From JBEGTT01 sp041179245 (GTDB lineage Bacteria > Pseudomonadota > Gammaproteobacteria > Burkholderiales > Rhodocyclaceae): a stretch of 35,919 bases of DNA. Shown here piece after piece: positions 22,614-31,584 of the stretch (within the stretch, counting starts at the first letter, position 1; each line of letters starts with the position of its first letter). Below the pieces are notes generated by a model. It was not told where the DNA came from and made no database searches. It saw only the letters and a program-made list of their open reading frames with translations. The DNA lies in NCBI GenBank assembly GCA_041179245.1, contig JBEGTT010000055.1, positions 1 to 35,919 of the forward strand. The letters are read 5' to 3'. The position numbers and the translations under genes were made by a program.

Positions 22614-24305
22614 ATGTATAAATACGATTCCCACGACCGCCAACTGCTCAGCGAGCGTGTCGCCCAATTCAAAGATCAGGTTGAACGCTGGAAAAGTGGC
22701 GAGTTAACCAACGACGAATTCCGCCCGCTGCGTTTGCAAAATGGCCTGTATGTGCAACGTCACGCACCGATGCTGCGTATTTCTGTGCCCTATGCGATGG
22801 TTTCCAGCGACCAGCTACGAGTCTTAGCCAAGGTGGGCCGTGAATATGACCGAGGTTACGGCCACTTCACCACCCGCCATAACCTGCAGTTCAACTGGCC
22901 GAAAATCGAAGATTGCCCAGCCATTCTGGCGCAACTGGCGGAAGTTGAAATGCACTCGATTCAGAGTTCAGGCAACTGCATCCGCAACATCACGACCGAC
23001 CATTTTGCCGGGGTTGCGCCGGACGAAATCATCGACCCACGTCCGCTGGCTGAAATTCTTCGCCAGTGGAGCACCTTTCATCCCGAGTTCTACTTTCTGC
23101 CGCGTAAATTCAAGTTTGCGATTTCTGGTTCACGTGAAGACCGCGCCGTGACTTGGTTCCACGACATTGGTTTACATCTGGTTGAAGGAAGTGACGGAGC
23201 ACCAGCCTTTAATGTCATCGTCGGCGGGGGGTTAGGGCGCACACCAATTCGCGGCAAACTGATCCATAAAAATTTGCCTTGGCAGCACATCATTACTTAC
23301 TGCGAAGCCATTCTGCGTATCTTTAATCTGCACGGACGCCGGGACAATGCCTACAAAGCGCGGATCAAAATTCTGGTCGAAGCACTTGGCACGGAAGAAT
23401 TCACCCGCCAAGTAGATGCGGAATGGGCTCACCTAAAAGATGGCCCAGCGACCATCACCCAAGCCGAATATGACCGAGTTGCTGCTTTCTTCAATCCGCC
23501 TGCGTACAAAACTTTGCCGGCTACCGATACCAATTTTGAAACGCAAAAGACAACAAGTATTCCTTTTGCTAAATGGGCTACCCGTTGCACACACGCACAC
23601 AAAGTGCCGGGGTACGCGGCCGTCACTCTGTCACTGAAAGACCCTAAGCGTGCCCCCGGTGACGCTACTTCCGAGCAGATGGAAGCGGTTGCAGACCTTG
23701 CTGATCGTTTCAGTTTTGGTGAGGCTAGGATTTCGCACCAGCAAAATATCATTCTGGCGGACGTTGAACTAAGCCAGCTTTACGCCGTTTGGGAAGCCGC
23801 CAAAGCGCAAGGTTTAGCTACGCCAACGGTCGGGTTGTTGACCGATATGATTTGCTGCCCCGGTGGAGACTTCTGTGATCTCGCTAACGCTAAGTCCATT
23901 CCGATTGCCAATGCCATTCAAGCCCGTTTCCAAGACTTGGATTACCTGTTTGATTTGGGTGACCTGGAACTGAATATTTCGGGTTGTATGAACGCTTGCG
24001 GTCACCACCATGTTGGCCATATTGGGATTTTAGGTGTCGACAAAAACGACGCTGAGTTCTACCAAATCACCTTAGGCGGCCGCCAAGGCAGCGAAGCGCG
24101 TACCGGCAAGGTGATTGGCCCCTCCTTTGCGGCAGTGGAAGTGCCTGATGCGATTGAAAAAATCATTCATGTGTTTGTCGCCAATCGCCATGAAGAAGAG
24201 AGTTTCCTCGATACCCTTGACCGCATCGGCATTGAACCTTTCAAAAACACCGTGTACGCCGACCGTGCCCACGGTAAAGCCAAACCAACAAGCGCAGCGG
24301 AGTAA
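22614..24305 (+). CDS. cysI: Sulfite reductase hemoprotein (siroheme, 4Fe-4S)
   Basis: 563 residues. Two nitrite/sulfite reductase ferredoxin-like repeats with YGHFTTRHNLQFNWP (siroheme-side basic residues) and the siroheme-4Fe-4S ligands C415-x5-C421 (CPGGDFC) and C458-x3-C462 (CMNAC). It reduces sulfite to sulfide in the cytoplasm. Ribosome site AAGGA. No cysJ flavoprotein subunit lies nearby, so the electron donor (ferredoxin or a distant reductase) is not shown. The following DUF934 gene and cysH are the usual betaproteobacterial companions. Confidence 0.93.
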   Translation: MYKYDSHDRQLLSERVAQFKDQVERWKSGELTNDEFRPLRLQNGLYVQRHAPMLRISVPYAMVSSDQLRVLAKVGREYDRGYGHFTTRHNLQFNWPKIEDCPAILAQLAEVEMHSIQSSGNCIRNITTDHFAGVAPDEIIDPRPLAEILRQWSTFHPEFYFLPRKFKFAISGSREDRAVTWFHDIGLHLVEGSDGAPAFNVIVGGGLGRTPIRGKLIHKNLPWQHIITYCEAILRIFNLHGRRDNAYKARIKILVEALGTEEFTRQVDAEWAHLKDGPATITQAEYDRVAAFFNPPAYKTLPATDTNFETQKTTSIPFAKWATRCTHAHKVPGYAAVTLSLKDPKRAPGDATSEQMEAVADLADRFSFGEARISHQQNIILADVELSQLYAVWEAAKAQGLATPTVGLLTDMICCPGGDFCDLANAKSIPIANAIQARFQDLDYLFDLGDLELNISGCMNACGHHHVGHIGILGVDKNDAEFYQITLGGRQGSEARTGKVIGPSFAAVEVPDAIEKIIHVFVANRHEEESFLDTLDRIGIEPFKNTVYADRAHGKAKPTSAAE

Positions 24306-24311
24306 GCGGCC

Positions 24312-24854
24312 ATGACACAAAATATTGAAGCGGTAGTTGAGCAACCCCAGCCCCATCTGATCAAAAATGGGCAGGTCATTGAAGACACTTGGCAAGTTAT
24401 TGCTTTGCCCGAAGCCGGCCAAACAGCCAGCATTCCAGCCGGGAATGTGCTGTTGCCGTTAGCCGTCTGGCAATCTCAAAAAGATTCGCTCAAAGCGAGT
24501 GGACAAGCGCTTGGGCTGTGGCTGGAACCGGCTGACGACGTGACCACCATTACCGCTGATTTGGCGCAGTTTGCCGTTATCGCCATCCATTTCCCTAAGT
24601 TCTCCGATGGTCGTGGTTACTCCAACGCCCGGCTGATTCGCGAACGTTATGGGTTTACCGGCGAAATCCGTGCCGTTGGTGACGTGCTGCACGACCAGTT
24701 ATATTTCATGAAGCGCGTTGGCTTTGATGCTTTTGCTTTGCTTGGACATAAAAATGTCGAATTGGCCCTGAATGGTGCGTTCAAAACATTTTCCACGCCA
24801 TATCAACATGCTGTGGATACCAAGGAACCCTTATTTCGTCGGAGAGCGGTATGA
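24312..24854 (+). CDS. DUF934 protein of sulfate assimilation
   Basis: 180 residues matching DUF934: LPLAVWQSQKDSLKASGQALGLWLEPADD, IAIHFPKFSDGRGYSNARLIRERYGFTGEIRAVGDVLHDQLYFMKRVGFDAF. The family is nearly always next to cysI and cysH and has been proposed to assist sulfite reductase, perhaps in electron supply in place of CysJ; no reaction is proven here. It begins 6 bp after cysI and overlaps cysH by 4 nt (ATGA). No cysteine cluster is present. Confidence 0.88.
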   Translation: MTQNIEAVVEQPQPHLIKNGQVIEDTWQVIALPEAGQTASIPAGNVLLPLAVWQSQKDSLKASGQALGLWLEPADDVTTITADLAQFAVIAIHFPKFSDGRGYSNARLIRERYGFTGEIRAVGDVLHDQLYFMKRVGFDAFALLGHKNVELALNGAFKTFSTPYQHAVDTKEPLFRRRAV

Positions 24855-25588
24855 CTATTTCGCCTGCGAATCCTGCAACATCGCCCACGCTAACCGATGA
24901 ACTGCGCGCTAGCGTTACCGCCAAAACAGTAGCCAGTCAAAGCCTGCTCACCCGCATTGCTAACGAATTTAGCCCGGCGGTTTTTGCTTCTAGCCTCGGT
25001 GCTGAGGACATGGTGCTGACCGATTTGATCGTTAAATCCAAGTTGCCGATTGAAATTTTCAGTCTGGATACGGGACGCTTGCCGCTGGAAACCTACGACC
25101 TGATCGCCGAGGTCAAAGCACACTACGGGCTAAATTTGACCGTGTATTACCCCAAACACGATCTCGCCGAAAAGTATGTGCGAGATAACGGCATTAACGC
25201 TTTCTACGAATCGGTGGAACTGCGTAAAGCCTGTTGTTTTGTGCGCAAAGTTGAACCTCTGCAACGCGCCTTAAAAGGCCAGAAAGCATGGATTACCGGC
25301 ATGCGGGCCCAACAATCCACCACCCGCGCCGGACTTCCTTTTCAAGTTTTTGATGAGGGTAACGGGCTAGAAAAATTTAACCCGCTATCGGATTGGACAG
25401 AAAAAGAAGTCTGGGCCTATATCCGCATCAACGAAGTTCCTTACAACGCATTGCACGACAAATTCGTACCGAGCATCGGCTGTGCGCCGTGTACTCGTCC
25501 GGTGAGCTTGGGTGAAGACGTTCGCGCTGGCCGCTGGTGGTGGGAAGACCCAACCTCCAAGGAATGCGGGTTACACGTTAAGAAATAG
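24851..25588 (+). CDS. cysH: Adenylyl-sulfate (APS) reductase, CysH family
   Basis: 245 residues. PP-loop-like segment FASSLGAEDMVLTDLI, then SLDTGRLPLETY, and the paired cysteines C128-C129 (RKACCFVRK) and C211-x2-C214 (GCAPCTRP) that hold a 4Fe-4S cluster in the APS-reducing type, plus catalytic C239 in KECGLH near the C-terminus. It forms sulfite from adenylyl sulfate using thioredoxin. The iron-sulfur cysteines favour APS over PAPS as substrate. The gene ends 8 bp before the convergent res stop. Confidence 0.92.
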   Translation: MTISPANPATSPTLTDELRASVTAKTVASQSLLTRIANEFSPAVFASSLGAEDMVLTDLIVKSKLPIEIFSLDTGRLPLETYDLIAEVKAHYGLNLTVYYPKHDLAEKYVRDNGINAFYESVELRKACCFVRKVEPLQRALKGQKAWITGMRAQQSTTRAGLPFQVFDEGNGLEKFNPLSDWTEKEVWAYIRINEVPYNALHDKFVPSIGCAPCTRPVSLGEDVRAGRWWWEDPTSKECGLHVKK

Positions 25589-25596
25589 CGATTCGA

Positions 25597-28509
25597 CTAA
25601 AACCCCAACACGCCCTGAGTTTGCCCATCATCCAGTTTCCGCACGCGAGCATAGGCCAACACTTCGGCTAGATGCGCCCCTTTCCCACGCCAGTCCGCAA
25701 AAAGCGCTTCTCCGAGCAGCACATAATGCCACGCCAAACCCTCGCGGTCTTCGGCTGGAATACCGTTGATCCGTTCACACCACGCGCTGGCGGCTTTCAG
25801 TTTGCGCTGCACATTCGGGTGGCTAGTTTGTTGCTGGGCCTTGGTTTCCACCAGATAAACGACATCGCTGGTTCTGACTAGGAAATCTGGGGAGTAAAAA
25901 GCGGGCAAGCCGTCCTCTTTCACATACCGCAAGCGCGCAAAGTCGTGGCGGGTTTCGCTGATTTTGCAAAGCGCCTGAATCTGGCTGTCGTGTTGCGCCC
26001 ATTCAATAAACGCTTTTTCCAAACCACCATTACGCGCTGGATACGGCAGCCGTTCGTAAATACACTTGCTCACCAGCACCGAGTTAATTTCCCGCATCGG
26101 CAATTTGCTGACTTCTGACAAACATCGGTGATGCACTTCGGTATTGCCGACGACCGGACGCTCCTCGGCTTCCAGCAAGGCCACCGCAAATACTTTGGTG
26201 ATGTGTTCTAGCACCGGTTGCAGCAACAGCAGCCGCCAGTTCTCATCCACTAACGGCTCAAAATCTGGCCCAAACAGACGTTCGCGAATGTAATCCTCTA
26301 GCCACCCGGCTAACTCTGCCGTATTCACCTGCAAATACGGATTTGCCAAATGCGTGGCAATTTTGTTGCCCTTGGGCAAAGGCTGCGATAGCGCCTGTCC
26401 GATACGTCTCGTCAAGCGTGTCAAAAAATCGTTGTACCCGGTGACATTCATCACCGCACCATCTACGCGATAATCGCCAAACAGCGTGCTGGTCTGCAAA
26501 TCCTGCGACACAAACACATCGCCCTTGCCCAGCATGGCTTTTAGTGCCTCGCGGTTCATCGCCGTGAAAGGCAACAAATCCTCAGTGGCGGGCGCTTGAT
26601 GGCTCACCCCCTCTTCGGCTTCACGCAAAATGAAGGGAATGGCAAAATCAAATGCCTCAAACCCGTCACGTAACCCCACCGAAATCAGGTCGCCCGTGCT
26701 GCTGGTGTTATCGCTGTCTTCGCTGGAAGTTCCGGCCAAGCCCTCGGCCATCAGGTCGTCGTAGAACGATTGAAAAGCCGGATGTTCGACAATCGACAAC
26801 ACGTCAATCAGGCTTTTTGGTTCTTGCCCGCCTTTGATGCGCTCGCGGTTTTCGCGTTTCAAATCCTCAAATTCTTCATCCCGCCACATCAAGCGCAAAC
26901 CACGTCCGATGGTTTGTTCCAGCAGAATCTGCGCTTGGTTAGAACGCAATGGCACGATCACGCAAATATTGTTTACGTCAAAACCTTCGCGCAACATCAA
27001 CACGCTGACGATGATGCGGGGCTTGTCGTGTTGGTCGACGTCAAACAGACGCTCTCGAATCGGTGCCCAATCTTTTTCACCCAGTTCAGCCTTTTTGCCC
27101 GAATCCACCGCCATGATTTCGTCTTCGGATAAACCCAACTGCTCAATGAAAAACTGCGTGACCAGCGGTGACACGGTGGTGTCTTCACACACCACTAGCA
27201 TCTTCGGATAGTCCGTTTCCAGTTTTTTCAGTTTGGCAAACCCGGCGCGCAACATCACCCGCTGACCTTCGGACAAGGTGGGATTACCGTCTTCATCGCG
27301 TGCGGCTTTGAACTCCAGCGGCAACGCGCCAATTTCCTTGCGTCGATCCAGCACGAGTGACTTCACCAGCCCGGCGCGCATCGCCGCTTTCAAATCAAAA
27401 TCGACAATGATGTGCGGGAAATACACCTTGCGCTTGTTTTTACCGGAACCAACATCGTTGTAAGGGGTGGCCGAAAAGTCCATCTGCACAAATCGCCGCC
27501 CTTTGGATTCAGCAATCCGGCTCAAACTTTTCTGCCATTCCACCTCGGTACTTTCGCCTTCTTTTTTCACCTCGTGGATGTGGTGCGCCTCATCGTTAAA
27601 TACCAGCAAATCGGGCAATCCTGCCAAATAATCGAGCACCCCACCACGGGCATAACGTCGATCCAACATATCCAGACTGTTACCCGTTGCTCGGCCCGGT
27701 GTTAGTGGCAATACCCCCGCAACTACCTGCTCAGGCGGTAAGGTCAAACCCGGCGCATCCATCTCCAACTCGGTTTTATCCTCAGCGCCTTCCGACAACA
27801 AATGCCAGTTGGTGATGGCTAACAGCCCATTGCCAGTGGTTTTCAGGCCAATTTCTTCTTTTGCACATACATTGCCCCGGACGAATCCAAACACGGTTTC
27901 GCGCATCCCTTCGGGCAGAAACAGTTCGGCATAACGCGCCACATCCGACGTCGAAAAATCCCGCTGACCATTTTTGAGCTTGCCGCAAAAGGCATCCAGC
28001 AGCCGGTCATACACAATCAGGCCCGGTGCCACGATCAGGAAATTGCGCGTAAAACGCGGATCAGCCACATCCGCAGCCCGTGCGGCATTGGCGTTCAGCA
28101 ATTGCCAGACCATCAAGGCTTGCAGCACCCACGTTTTGCCCGTGCCGGTTGCCATTTTCAAACAATATTTCGGATGCGCGTGTTTCGGCTGAGCAACTTC
28201 ATTGAGTAGGCTGCCAGACAGCAAAGCCTCTGCCGCAGTTTGCTCGTACAAGTTTTTCAGCGATGTCGACGCCAGCACTTCATGGGCCACGATGGTGTTC
28301 AGAATCGCCTGCCGCTGGCCCGGGTGAAAGTTGTATTTCCGCGTTAGACAAATGTCTTCGAGAAACCACCAGCGCAGCAGTTCTGCCGTGGTGGGTGTCA
28401 CCAACTCATAAATATCCGCACTGCCATCTTCCAATCCTAAACACAGGGTTTGGGTTTTAGCGGTCAGCCCAGCAGAAAGCGGTAAAATGCCAACGTCGTT
28501 TTTATTCAT
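25597..28509 (-). CDS. res: Type III restriction endonuclease, Res subunit
   Basis: 970 residues. Superfamily-2 helicase motifs: Walker A MATGTGKTWVL (about 119-129), DEAH in VFNDEAHHIHEV, MDFSATPYND, and motif VI IGRGLRL. The C-terminal nuclease is seen as SPDFLVRT (PD at about 874-875) and VETK (888-890), a PD-(D/E)xK site. It cuts DNA with the Mod subunit after ATP-driven translocation or sliding between unmethylated sites. It is separated from mod on the same strand by a BrnTA pair facing the other way. The start codon is only 35 bp from brnT and lacks a strong ribosome site (GAG six bases upstream). Confidence 0.92.
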   Translation of the reverse strand: MNKNDVGILPLSAGLTAKTQTLCLGLEDGSADIYELVTPTTAELLRWWFLEDICLTRKYNFHPGQRQAILNTIVAHEVLASTSLKNLYEQTAAEALLSGSLLNEVAQPKHAHPKYCLKMATGTGKTWVLQALMVWQLLNANAARAADVADPRFTRNFLIVAPGLIVYDRLLDAFCGKLKNGQRDFSTSDVARYAELFLPEGMRETVFGFVRGNVCAKEEIGLKTTGNGLLAITNWHLLSEGAEDKTELEMDAPGLTLPPEQVVAGVLPLTPGRATGNSLDMLDRRYARGGVLDYLAGLPDLLVFNDEAHHIHEVKKEGESTEVEWQKSLSRIAESKGRRFVQMDFSATPYNDVGSGKNKRKVYFPHIIVDFDLKAAMRAGLVKSLVLDRRKEIGALPLEFKAARDEDGNPTLSEGQRVMLRAGFAKLKKLETDYPKMLVVCEDTTVSPLVTQFFIEQLGLSEDEIMAVDSGKKAELGEKDWAPIRERLFDVDQHDKPRIIVSVLMLREGFDVNNICVIVPLRSNQAQILLEQTIGRGLRLMWRDEEFEDLKRENRERIKGGQEPKSLIDVLSIVEHPAFQSFYDDLMAEGLAGTSSEDSDNTSSTGDLISVGLRDGFEAFDFAIPFILREAEEGVSHQAPATEDLLPFTAMNREALKAMLGKGDVFVSQDLQTSTLFGDYRVDGAVMNVTGYNDFLTRLTRRIGQALSQPLPKGNKIATHLANPYLQVNTAELAGWLEDYIRERLFGPDFEPLVDENWRLLLLQPVLEHITKVFAVALLEAEERPVVGNTEVHHRCLSEVSKLPMREINSVLVSKCIYERLPYPARNGGLEKAFIEWAQHDSQIQALCKISETRHDFARLRYVKEDGLPAFYSPDFLVRTSDVVYLVETKAQQQTSHPNVQRKLKAASAWCERINGIPAEDREGLAWHYVLLGEALFADWRGKGAHLAEVLAYARVRKLDDGQTQGVLGF

Positions 28510-28511
28510 GC

Positions 28512-28540
28512 TTGCTCAACTTTATTTTTGCATCTACAAT
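28512..28540 (+). promoter_or_regulatory. brnT promoter, nearly leaderless
   Basis: TTGCTC (28512-28517), 17 bp, TACAAT (28535-28540). The brnT ATG begins only 5 bp after the -10, so the transcript would start at or near the start codon with no room for a ribosome site. The -35 abuts the res start codon on the other strand. Confidence 0.5.
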
Positions 28541-28544
28541 AATT

Positions 28545-28838
28545 ATGAAACATCGACTGATCTGGGATGAAACCAAGCGGCGCAGCAACTTTGCTAAACA
28601 TGGGCTGGATTTCCGGCAAGCGGAAATTGTGCTCAGTGCTAATTACCGACTTGATCGTGTTTCGGTAAGGAAGAATGAAGCGCGTATGCAATCGTTTGCT
28701 TATGTGATGAACCATTTGGCGGTGCTGACCGTGGTTCATACCCAACGTGGTGATGCGATACGCGTCATCAGCTTTCGCACTGCCAGCGAAGCAGAATCGA
28801 GGATTTATTATGACTGGATCGCAGAAGTTGAAAACTGA
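28545..28838 (+). CDS. brnT: BrnT-family ribonuclease toxin
   Basis: 97 residues. Starts LIWDETKRRSNFAKHGLDFRQAEIVL, the BrnT hallmark, and continues to RGDAIRVISFRTASEAESRIYYDW, typical of the C-terminal active-site strand and helix with the R..S.R residues. BrnT folds like RelE and cuts RNA. An in-frame upstream TTG exists at 28512, but it overlaps the promoter. It overlaps brnA by 29 nt. Confidence 0.9.
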   Translation: MKHRLIWDETKRRSNFAKHGLDFRQAEIVLSANYRLDRVSVRKNEARMQSFAYVMNHLAVLTVVHTQRGDAIRVISFRTASEAESRIYYDWIAEVEN

Positions 28839-29124
28839 ACGGGAACGCATCCTTGAGGCGATGAAAACGCCTCCGCCGGGCGGGTACTTCGTCTGGGACG
28901 GCATCGACGAAGATGACTGCCCAGCCAGTGAAGAAGAACTGAAAGTTGCCGTTGAAGCCGACCTCGCCCGCCGTCGGGGTCGCCCACTTGGCTCCGACAA
29001 AACACAGATTGCCTTACGTATTGATAACGACGTGCTCACCGCTTTCAAAGCCACGGGCAAAGGGTGGCAAACGCGCATGAACGAAGCTTTGCGCGAATGG
29101 TTGCAACGCCATCCGGCGGCATAG
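28810..29124 (+). CDS. brnA: BrnA-family antitoxin
   Basis: 104 residues from an ATG at 28810. The N-terminal half is acidic (WDGIDEDDCPASEEE) and likely binds the toxin; the C-terminal half is a ribbon-helix-helix, RPLGSDKTQIALRIDNDVLTAFKATGKGWQTRMNEALREWL. It neutralises BrnT and probably represses the pair. The gene ends 10 bp before the convergent mod stop. As usual for BrnTA, the toxin gene comes first. Confidence 0.9.
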   Translation: MTGSQKLKTERERILEAMKTPPPGGYFVWDGIDEDDCPASEEELKVAVEADLARRRGRPLGSDKTQIALRIDNDVLTAFKATGKGWQTRMNEALREWLQRHPAA

Positions 29125-29134
29125 TCCGCACGGA

Positions 29135-31087
29135 TCAATTTGCCTCCACCACCGCGCTGGCTTCGGCTTCAAACCCAAACACATCCACCACTCGCACACA
29201 GACTTTGCGCGGGCCGGAGATGGCGGGGACGGTAAATTGCGCCGCCGTCACCACCCGCAACGGGTCGCCGTCGTTATCCACATTGCCACGATAGTCTTGC
29301 CACACCGAGCGGAACACCTTGCCGTCGTAATCGGGATCAACTGCCCAGTATTCAATCAGCGCCAGCGGTTCGGCGTTCGCTACCTTTTGCAACTTCTCTC
29401 GGTTGGCTTCATCCAGATTGATCGCTTCCGGCGACAGCAACACATAGTTCTTTAGCCGAACGCTGATGGTTTCTTGCTCATCGCTATTCGGGGTGCGCTG
29501 TACCGGCTGAATGGTCAGATATTGCAGCGAAGCAAAGCGCACTGACCCGCGCAGCTTTTCCAGCCCGCCTTTCTTTTTCAGCCTATCCATCAAATCTGGT
29601 GGAATCACCAGCACTTCCAGTCGGCTATCGTTTAGCGCGTTAATCGTTTCGCCGATGGAAGGCTCAAAGTTCCAGCCCAGCACGACCACTCTGTCCCAAC
29701 CGCCCATCAGATTGTCCCGCTGGGCAATGGCTTTTTTCAGCGTTGCCGCGCCGGTCAGCTTGTTTGGCGAATCGGCCAGCACCAAGGTTTTACTGCCGCC
29801 TCTGTTGTCTTGCCCCAGATTGCGCACCGGGTTTTCTTCCGGTGGCAAAGGCAAAGCGCCGTAGAGTGACAACACAATCTGCGCCAGATCACCAATACGG
29901 AAATCCCGGCCCATGTGCGCTTTCGCCGCTTCGACTTGGTAATCGCCGATGGCTTGATACAGGAAAGGCTTGGCGTTCTGGTCAATCAAGCGCTTACGCA
30001 TAATCATGCAAGCCGGTTTGCCAAGGTCGGTGGTAATCCAACGCCGCCCGAGTTTTTCGGCCACCGCTGCGGTGGTGCCGGAACCGCCGTTGAAATCCGC
30101 GACGAGTGCATTTTCAGACGAACCAGCGAGGATTACTCGCTCAAGCAAAGTAAATGGTTTTTGAGTTGAATAACCGACTCCCTCATTAGACGAGTTATTG
30201 AGCTTGTCCATGTGCCAAACATCGTCAACGACAACGCCATCGCGCATCACATCGTCCAAATATCGCTTGATTCGTTCCCCTCCTCCTGCATCTGAAAGCA
30301 CGTACTCCCGCCCACTTTCATCGACATGTACTTTTTGCTTTCGCTTCTTGACGTATTCCTCTTTGGATTCCCATTTTTCAAAGAAGGAGGCAAAGAACTG
30401 TTGCTCACTTTTTCCGTACATGAAAAGTGTGTCGTGCCTCTTCTCAAATGAATTATTTAGCTGTTTGTTCCATCCGCTGTAATGCCAAACAATTTCATTT
30501 CTAAAACACTCCTTCCCAAACACCTCATCCATCACGATCTTCACGTAATGCCCAACGTGCCAGTCGAGGTGAACATAAATCGACCCGGTGTCTGCCAGCA
30601 GTTCGCGCATCAGAATTAGCCGGGGCGTCATCATCGCCAGATACGAAGCGGTGCCGTCTGACCATGTATCGGAATAGGCGAACTGCTCAATCACCGTCGG
30701 TTTTTGTTCCAACTCCACGCCGGGGAGCGTGACCTTGGTGCGGTAGTCGGCTTTGGAATCAAAGGGCGGGTCGATGTAGATCAAATCGACCTTGCCGCGC
30801 AGGCTGGGCGTGGTTTCGTCCCCGGACAACAACGCCGCCATCGCCAGCAGGTTGTCGCCGTAGATCAGGCGGTTCGTCCAAGCGGTATTGCCCGCTTCGG
30901 CCAGATGACCTTGCCGTTCGTTGGCCGTAATCCAGTCAGTTGCGGCGCTGTCTTTGGCGGACAAGACCCATTCACGGGTTTGCAGCCCAACACGGTGCCG
31001 GCTTTCAAGACTTTCGAGGATTTTTTCAGCTTGTTTACGGCCATTGGCCACGATTTCCGGAAGTTGTTCGAGCAGGGACTTGGGCAT
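29135..31087 (-). CDS. mod: Type III adenine-N6 DNA methyltransferase, Mod subunit
   Basis: 650 residues. The catalytic motif IDPPFDS (about 105-111) comes before the SAM-binding motif DFNGGSGTT (331-339), the beta-class order of Mod enzymes. DPPF is a variant of DPPY, and FNGGSG of the usual FAGSG form, both within known tolerance. The target-recognition region lies between, about 205-300. It methylates adenine in the host recognition site and gives Res its specificity. The DNA of the recognition region is clearly more AT-rich than its flanks, a sign of exchange. Little ribosome-site signal before ATG. Confidence 0.92.
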   Translation of the reverse strand: MPKSLLEQLPEIVANGRKQAEKILESLESRHRVGLQTREWVLSAKDSAATDWITANERQGHLAEAGNTAWTNRLIYGDNLLAMAALLSGDETTPSLRGKVDLIYIDPPFDSKADYRTKVTLPGVELEQKPTVIEQFAYSDTWSDGTASYLAMMTPRLILMRELLADTGSIYVHLDWHVGHYVKIVMDEVFGKECFRNEIVWHYSGWNKQLNNSFEKRHDTLFMYGKSEQQFFASFFEKWESKEEYVKKRKQKVHVDESGREYVLSDAGGGERIKRYLDDVMRDGVVVDDVWHMDKLNNSSNEGVGYSTQKPFTLLERVILAGSSENALVADFNGGSGTTAAVAEKLGRRWITTDLGKPACMIMRKRLIDQNAKPFLYQAIGDYQVEAAKAHMGRDFRIGDLAQIVLSLYGALPLPPEENPVRNLGQDNRGGSKTLVLADSPNKLTGAATLKKAIAQRDNLMGGWDRVVVLGWNFEPSIGETINALNDSRLEVLVIPPDLMDRLKKKGGLEKLRGSVRFASLQYLTIQPVQRTPNSDEQETISVRLKNYVLLSPEAINLDEANREKLQKVANAEPLALIEYWAVDPDYDGKVFRSVWQDYRGNVDNDGDPLRVVTAAQFTVPAISGPRKVCVRVVDVFGFEAEASAVVEAN

Positions 31088-31110
31088 TGAAGTTTTTGTT
31101 TATTTTGTTA

Positions 31111-31139
31111 ACAACAACTTGTTGTATCACGGATACAAC
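31111..31139. promoter_or_regulatory. Two overlapping operators between mod and the HTH gene
   Basis: ACAACAA-C-TTGTTGT (31111-31125) and GTTGTATC-ACG-GATACAAC (31121-31139) are perfect inverted repeats that share GTTGT. They occupy the 95-bp space between the divergent mod and HTH regulator genes, where a controller protein would act on both. Binding by the HTH protein is inferred. Confidence 0.6.
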
Positions 31140-31182
31140 AGATAAGTAAAACAAAACCACCTGCGAACTTAACTTCCTGTTC

Positions 31183-31578
31183 ATGGATGAAAAACTCGAA
31201 TTTTCGGCACGACTCGCTGCCGCCATGCGTGAAGCGGGGTATGAACCACGCGCTTCAATACTGGAACCTCAGTTCAATACCCGGTACTGGGGTAAACCGG
31301 TCACGTATCAGGCCGTCACTCGCTGGTTGAAAGGCGAGGCAATCCCATCACAAGACAAATTACAGGTATTAGCCGAATGGCTAAAAGTTGAACCACATAC
31401 GCTACGGTTTGGCGAAGCGGTGGTGTTATCGGTGCAAGAACGAAAAGCCACTTGGGATGCCGCGATCAGTGGCCCAGAACGAGAGGTTCTGGAAACCTAT
31501 TTGAGCTTACCCGCCGCAGAACGCAAAACCATCCGTGATGTAATCTTGGCGTTTGCAAATCAGACAAAAGCCAACTAA
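31183..31578 (+). CDS. XRE-type HTH regulator, possible RM controller
   Basis: 131 residues. The helix-turn-helix is in GKPVTYQAVTRWLKGEAIPSQDKLQVLAEWLKVEPHTLRFG (about 43-83). The N-terminus FSARLAAAMREAGYEPRAS fits the first helix of such proteins. The C-terminal helical part ends TIRDVILAFANQTKAN and could dimerise. It is divergent from mod across a pair of palindromes, the setup of controller proteins for restriction-modification, but it is longer than classic C proteins. It lies 6 bp before the MazG-like gene. Confidence 0.8.
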   Translation: MDEKLEFSARLAAAMREAGYEPRASILEPQFNTRYWGKPVTYQAVTRWLKGEAIPSQDKLQVLAEWLKVEPHTLRFGEAVVLSVQERKATWDAAISGPEREVLETYLSLPAAERKTIRDVILAFANQTKAN

Positions 31579-31584
31579 CCCACC

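Noticed and set aside
28506..29138. 210-codon open frame on the minus strand opposite brnTA
   Set aside because: BrnT and BrnA motifs on the plus strand are clear; the opposite frame shows only low-complexity composition.
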